A stretch of DNA of 9,300 nt from Micavibrio aeruginosavorus (GTDB lineage Bacteria; Pseudomonadota; Alphaproteobacteria; Micavibrionales; Micavibrionaceae), in contig QFNK01000052.1 of assembly GCA_003240795.1 (NCBI GenBank), positions 1 to 9,300 on the forward strand, given 5' to 3'. The notes beneath the pieces were generated by a model, which saw only the letters and a list, made by a program, of their open reading frames with translations, made no database searches and had not been told where the DNA came from. Made by a program: the position numbers and the translations under genes. This document shows positions 6,271 to 9,300 of this stretch, in pieces; within the stretch, counting starts at the first letter, position 1, and each line of letters begins with the position of its first letter.

Positions 6271-8250
6271 ATGACATCCGGTCACAATACGCTTTCTTCC
6301 GATAACGCTCCTACATCGTCGGGCGGCCCCCTATGGTCGCCTTCGGCGCCGGAAAAAACGCTTCTCGCGGACTTCATGCGCCAGCTTGGACATGAAAACA
6401 TCACTGATTACGACGGATTCTGGCAGTGGAGTGTCGATAATCCCGAAAAATTCTGGGATAAAGTATGGGATTTTGCCGAAATTGTCGGTGAAAAAGGCGA
6501 TGTGGTCCTAGAAAACGGCGAAAATATACAAAAAGCGCGGTTTTTTCCGCGTGCTTCTGTTAATTACGCGGAAAACATGCTGAAAACGCACAATGATGCG
6601 CCTGCTATCATCGCTTTGGACGAAAAAGGGCGTGAGCGTACATATTCCCACAGCCAGTTGTATGCAGAGGTCGCAAAATGGCAGACGCAGTTAAAGGCAT
6701 GGGGTGTACGCAAAGGGGACCGTGTCGCGGCGTTTATGCCAAACCTTCCCGAAACCATTATCGCGTTTCTGGCAACGGCGTCTATCGGGGCAGTGTGGTC
6801 GTCCGCGTCGCCGGATTTCGGCGTACAGGGTTTGATCGACCGGTTCGGTCAGATCGAACCGAAAGTCTTTATTACGGTGGACGGATATTTCTACAACGGC
6901 AAAACGCTCGACTGCCTGCAAAAGGCGGCGGAGGTTGTACCTCACCTTAAAGGCCTGGAGCGTACGGTCGTTGTACCGTTCGTGTCCGATGCCCCCGACC
7001 TTTCTCTGCTTCCCGATGCTGTGACATCGGATAGTTTTGGGGCGGGTACGGCGCTGACGTTCGAACGCGTGCCGTTCAATCATCCGCTGGCGATCCTGTT
7101 CTCATCCGGTACAACGGGTATTCCGAAATGTATCGTGCACGGGCACGGCGGGACGTTGATCCAGCATCTGAAAGAACACCAGCTTCAAACCAATATAAAA
7201 TCTGGTGACAGGATATTTTATTTCACCACATGTGGCTGGATGATGTGGAACTGGCTTGTGTCCGGTATCGGCAGCGGCGCGACATTGATGCTATATGACG
7301 GCTCGCCGTTTTATCCGGATGGCAATGTCCTCTGGAGCTTTGCTGCCAAGCATAAGGCCAAGCTGTTCGGCACATCGGCCAAATATATTGATGCATTGAA
7401 GGCGAATAATTTAAATCCGGGACGGGATCATGATCTATCGTCCTTGGAAGTTATTACATCGACGGGATCGCCGCTCGTCCATGAAAGTTTCGACTATGTG
7501 TATGATGCCATTAAAAAGGATGTGCACTTGGCCTCAATCTCCGGCGGTACGGACATCGTATCCTGCTTTGTGCTTGGTAATCCGGTCAGCCCTGTCTGGC
7601 GCGGAGAGATACAAGGCGCGGGTCTGGGGATGGCGGTCAACGCATTCGATGATGATGGCAAACCGATTGCGGCTGGTGCGGGATCGGGCGAATTGGTCTG
7701 TACGAAGCCTTTTCCTTGTATGCCCGTGATGTTCTGGAACGACGAGGACGGTGCGAAGTACAGGGCGGCCTATTTCGAACGGTTCGATAATGTCTGGTGC
7801 CACGGCGACTGGATCGAGCGTACGCCCCATGGCGGTTTCATTATTCATGGACGGTCGGATGCCACCCTCAACCCGGGCGGTGTACGTATCGGTACGGCGG
7901 AGATATACCGTCAGGTCGAACAGGTTCAGGAAGTTCTGGAGAGCATTGCCGTCGGTCAGGACTGGGAAGGGGATGTCCGCATCATCCTGTTCGTCCGGAT
8001 GAAAGAGGGACACCAGCTGGACGATGTGATCCGTGAGAAAATCAAAAAGCAGATCCGTTCCGGCGCCTCGCCGCGCCACGTGCCGGCGAAGATCATTCAA
8101 GTTGTTGATATTCCCCGGACAAAATCAGGAAAAATGACGGAATTGGCGGTACGCGATGTCATTCATGGACGTAAGGTCAAGAATGTAGAGGCACTGGCAA
8201 ACCCAGAAGCGCTTGATCTCTATAAGAACTTGCAGGATTTGCAGAATTAA
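6271..8250 (+). CDS. aacS: Acetoacetyl-CoA synthetase (acetoacetate-CoA ligase)
   Basis: A 659-residue cytoplasmic ANL-superfamily enzyme that activates acetoacetate with ATP and CoA through an acyl-adenylate. The N-terminal part LWSPSAPEKTLLADFMRQLG (21-40) and the FWDKVWDFAEI block are typical of acetoacetyl-CoA synthetases rather than acetyl-CoA synthetases. Other seen motifs: RFFPRASVNYAENML (90-104), SIGAVWSSASPDFG (171-184), the ATP-binding P-loop SSGTTGIPK (278-286), TTCGWMMWNW (319-328), the hinge region HGDWIERTPHGGFIIHGRSD (511-530), NPGGVRIGTAEIYR (534-547) and the catalytic lysine Lys621 in PRTKSGKMTE. The length fits the family (about 650) and nothing is missing. The ATG is preceded by AAAAGG at 7 bases. 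No polyhydroxybutyrate or CoA-transferase genes are in view, so whether it serves ketone-body uptake or storage-polymer turnover cannot be decided. It is transcribed alone, away from the DsbD-type gene. Confidence 0.95.
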   Translation: MTSGHNTLSSDNAPTSSGGPLWSPSAPEKTLLADFMRQLGHENITDYDGFWQWSVDNPEKFWDKVWDFAEIVGEKGDVVLENGENIQKARFFPRASVNYAENMLKTHNDAPAIIALDEKGRERTYSHSQLYAEVAKWQTQLKAWGVRKGDRVAAFMPNLPETIIAFLATASIGAVWSSASPDFGVQGLIDRFGQIEPKVFITVDGYFYNGKTLDCLQKAAEVVPHLKGLERTVVVPFVSDAPDLSLLPDAVTSDSFGAGTALTFERVPFNHPLAILFSSGTTGIPKCIVHGHGGTLIQHLKEHQLQTNIKSGDRIFYFTTCGWMMWNWLVSGIGSGATLMLYDGSPFYPDGNVLWSFAAKHKAKLFGTSAKYIDALKANNLNPGRDHDLSSLEVITSTGSPLVHESFDYVYDAIKKDVHLASISGGTDIVSCFVLGNPVSPVWRGEIQGAGLGMAVNAFDDDGKPIAAGAGSGELVCTKPFPCMPVMFWNDEDGAKYRAAYFERFDNVWCHGDWIERTPHGGFIIHGRSDATLNPGGVRIGTAEIYRQVEQVQEVLESIAVGQDWEGDVRIILFVRMKEGHQLDDVIREKIKKQIRSGASPRHVPAKIIQVVDIPRTKSGKMTELAVRDVIHGRKVKNVEALANPEALDLYKNLQDLQN

Positions 8251-8274
8251 ATTGACATAATTCTATATTTTTTT
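8243..8274 (+). terminator. Weak AT-rich hairpin with T-tract after aacS
   Basis: AGAATTA (8243-8249) pairs with TAATTCT (8258-8264) across an 8-base loop, followed by ATA and then seven T (8268-8274). The form is that of a rho-independent terminator, but the 7-bp stem has only one GC pair and should be weak. It begins inside the last aacS codons and includes the stop. It may give partial termination or be a by-product of the AT-rich promoter that overlaps it. Confidence 0.3.
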
Positions 8275-8279
8275 ATATT
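8252..8279 (+). promoter_or_regulatory. Near-consensus sigma70-type promoter for the 8288 small ORF
   Basis: A perfect -35 TTGACA (8252-8257), a 16-base AT-rich spacer and a -10 TATATT (8274-8279, one mismatch to TATAAT). Counting 6 to 9 bases past the -10 puts the start of transcription at about 8285-8288, at or within a few bases of the ATG at 8288. No ribosome site lies before that ATG, which is consistent with a leaderless transcript. This is the strongest promoter-like sequence found in the window. Confidence 0.6.
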
Positions 8280-8287
8280 CGCGGTCT

Positions 8288-8401
8288 ATGGAAAGCGAAA
8301 TCAAGGAAATAAGCCAGAATCTGGAAGATGTCTGCGCGTTCTTGCGGGATGTGCATGACGACCTTGTTTTCGTGTCTTCCCCGAATTTCGATCCGCTGTG
8401 A
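8288..8401 (+). CDS. Predicted small protein, 37 aa, overlapping the next gene
   Basis: An ATG opens 37 codons ending in TGA at 8399-8401. The product is acidic and probably helical (it begins MESEIKEISQNLEDVCAFLR), has one cysteine and lacks a signal or membrane segment. Third positions are mixed but similar to neighbouring genes. Its TGA overlaps the GTG start of the following gene (GTGA at 8398-8401), a usual sign of translational coupling. There is no Shine-Dalgarno sequence, but the promoter just upstream would begin the mRNA near the ATG, so leaderless translation is possible. Alternatives are that it is the true N-terminus of the following protein, separated by a sequencing error or frameshift (a -1 change would join them), or a non-coding leader. 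The family was not recognised. Confidence 0.5.
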   Translation: MESEIKEISQNLEDVCAFLRDVHDDLVFVSSPNFDPL

Positions 8402-9147
8402 CCTATCAGCTGGATGATGTCACGGGATATGAGAGCCCGGAAGATGTGGTTGAAATCCATCATACCCTTGAAGACAACCGCGCCCATGTTGATATCGAGC
8501 TTATCCAGAACAGCCTGTCGACCCTGCAGGCGGCGGTGGCCCTGATCGAGGCGCAGGTCGTGCTTCAGAAAAAAGTCGATGCGGCCCTTGCTAAAGAAAT
8601 AGCCGTCTGTGTCACCTCCGATGAACATGCGTTCCACGGCCTTTTTCATGAGGCCACGACGCCGGCTTCCAAAAACCACAAGGCGACGGAGATCAGTGTC
8701 GACCCGGCATCCATTTCAAAAACCCTGTCGGATGTGACGGATGATTATGTGCGTATTTCCCATGGCAATCTGTCCGGCAAGCTGGAAAATATGGACGCCC
8801 CGCAACTAACTGAAAAGATTTTCGATCTGCGATGCCATTTCGCCGAGCTTTCGGTCGAAAAGGCGCAGCTGCAGCTTGCAGGCGTTCATACGGATGCCAA
8901 CTACATCAAGTATATGAAGCGTTTTGTCGATGAAGGCATCGTTGAGGACAAAGGGCAGATCGAAACAAATATTCGTGATGCGTTCCGCAACAGCGCCGAC
9001 ATATTGCCGCATACCTATACCGGTCTTGAGACAATCAAACGCTTTATGGGCGGCGTTTACGAGATGGGCGATGACAATTACGGAACCGCCGAATTCAAGG
9101 TCGAACGCTATCATCCTGTCAGTATTCGTACCATCCGTTTCTTTTAG
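8398..9147 (+). CDS. Hypothetical protein, 249 aa, soluble and helical
   Basis: I do not recognise the family. The 249-residue product has no signal peptide, no membrane segment and no known catalytic motif. Residues about 30-70 form a regular amphipathic pattern (LIQNSLSTLQAAVALIEAQV) that may be a coiled coil, and about 105-165 another long helical stretch; the C-terminal third (YIKYMKRFVDEG, LETIKRFMGG) is also helical and charged. The frame is closed by a TGA at 8356-8358, and the only start upstream of residue 128 or so that keeps most of the frame is the GTG at 8398, which overlaps the stop of the small ORF. It has no ribosome site of its own, so translation probably depends on the upstream ORF. 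GC-rich third positions support coding on this strand rather than on the opposite one. The stop TAG shares bases with a possible minus-strand stop at 9144-9146. Confidence 0.75.
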   Translation: MTYQLDDVTGYESPEDVVEIHHTLEDNRAHVDIELIQNSLSTLQAAVALIEAQVVLQKKVDAALAKEIAVCVTSDEHAFHGLFHEATTPASKNHKATEISVDPASISKTLSDVTDDYVRISHGNLSGKLENMDAPQLTEKIFDLRCHFAELSVEKAQLQLAGVHTDANYIKYMKRFVDEGIVEDKGQIETNIRDAFRNSADILPHTYTGLETIKRFMGGVYEMGDDNYGTAEFKVERYHPVSIRTIRFF

Positions 9148-9300
9148 CCCTTGATTCCGCCCGCGTTCCTGTGGCTTAATTCCCCTATGAACCTTGCAAC
9201 CGCGCACATCGCCGCTCGCCCTGCTGCTTTCGCAGCCGCTTGCGCCTGCGCGGTTTTTGCCGCCTCTGCAGCAGCAGCGGCCGCCGCCGCGAACGCCGCG
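9144..9300 (-). CDS. Possible C-terminal part of an alanine-rich minus-strand protein (partial)
   Basis: Read from the right edge, the minus strand is open for 51 codons to a TAA at 9144-9146. The product is alanine-rich but broken by charged and polar residues (EAAKTAQAQAAAKAAGRAA) and ends in a non-repetitive tail, CAVARFIGELSHRNAGGIKG. Alanine is coded mostly by GCG, as in the known genes. The stop overlaps the TAG of the convergent gene by 3 bases. The residue mix looks more like a helical protein end than the opposite-strand reading does, but the start is outside the window and no family can be named. Confidence 0.4.
   Translation of the reverse strand, partial: AAFAAAAAAAAEAAKTAQAQAAAKAAGRAAMCAVARFIGELSHRNAGGIKG
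9187..9300 (+). CDS. Alternative reading: start of an alanine-rich plus-strand protein (partial)
   Basis: An ATG at 9187 opens 38 codons to the window edge, about two thirds of them alanine, with two cysteines and a run of eight alanines. No ribosome site precedes it (the bases before are TTAATTCCCCT). It might be a signal-peptide-like start, but positive charge near the N-terminus is almost absent. It excludes, or at least overlaps, the minus-strand reading, which I favour. Confidence 0.2.
   Translation, partial: MNLATAHIAARPAAFAAACACAVFAASAAAAAAAANAA

Noticed and set aside
8370..8401. Programmed -1 frameshift site between the small ORF and the unknown gene
   Set aside because: No X XXY YYZ slippery heptamer in the right phase and no obvious downstream hairpin; the GTGA overlap explains the arrangement more simply.
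8263..8679. Minus-strand open frame of 138 codons opposite the small ORF and unknown gene
   Set aside because: It would read through the T-rich promoter region at its end, and the plus strand has better third-position composition and a promoter; kept only as a weak alternative.
8806..9207. Minus-strand open frame of 133 codons spanning the end of the unknown gene
   Set aside because: It lies mostly antisense to the 249-residue frame and uses a different frame from the alanine-rich minus reading; no family seen.
1..9300. Search for CRISPR arrays, tRNA or rRNA genes, insertion-sequence ends and long direct repeats
   Set aside because: None seen by eye; intergenic spaces are short and nearly all bases are in recognisable genes.

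Overview
The window looks like chromosomal DNA from an alphaproteobacterium. The evidence is a moderately high GC content with GC-rich third codon positions, a histidine kinase whose dimerisation domain is of the DivJ/PleC type, a ScsB-like DsbD beside a periplasmic peroxiredoxin-like protein, an acetoacetyl-CoA synthetase, and palindromic GAATC (CcrM-type GANTC) sites between genes. No transposase, integrase, CRISPR array, tRNA or rRNA was seen. The genus cannot be named from sequence reading alone.

Layout. Positions 1-53 may hold the last codons of a plus-strand gene that converges on the first complete gene. On the minus strand, 3277 down to 59 encodes a soluble triple-PAS hybrid-free histidine kinase followed 33 bp later by a YegD-like Hsp70 ATPase; the two probably share a transcript. 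A good rho-independent terminator (about 3342-3377) separates this pair from the next minus-strand unit, which runs from 6164 down to 3400 and encodes a DsbD/ScsB-type membrane electron transporter and, 20 bp downstream, an exported peroxiredoxin-like protein. These two genes form a plausible envelope thiol-reduction pathway: cytoplasmic reductant, then the transporter, then the periplasmic redoxin. From 6271 on the plus strand there is a complete acetoacetyl-CoA synthetase (acetoacetate activation, ketone-body or polyhydroxybutyrate carbon use), divergent from the transporter gene.

Right after the synthetase, a near-consensus sigma70 promoter (TTGACA, 16 bp, TATATT) lies on top of a weak AT-rich hairpin. 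It would start a transcript almost exactly at the ATG of a 37-codon ORF (8288-8401), whose TGA overlaps the GTG start of a 249-residue protein of unknown function (8398-9147). This leaderless, coupled pair is the most unusual feature here. The window ends in an alanine-rich coding stretch that can be read on either strand; the minus-strand reading, whose stop overlaps the stop of the unknown gene, is slightly favoured.

Regulation. The two minus-strand units each carry the same 11-bp sequence CCGAATCGGGT, about 40-46 bp upstream of the preferred start codon (3316-3326 and 6211-6221). It contains a GANTC methylation site and fits the GcrA-type motif YGAKTCG, so methylation-dependent cell-cycle control is a testable idea.

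Two long reading frames begin with TTG only if taken to their maximum length (the Hsp70 at 1336 and the transporter at 6194); internal ATG starts are preferred for both.
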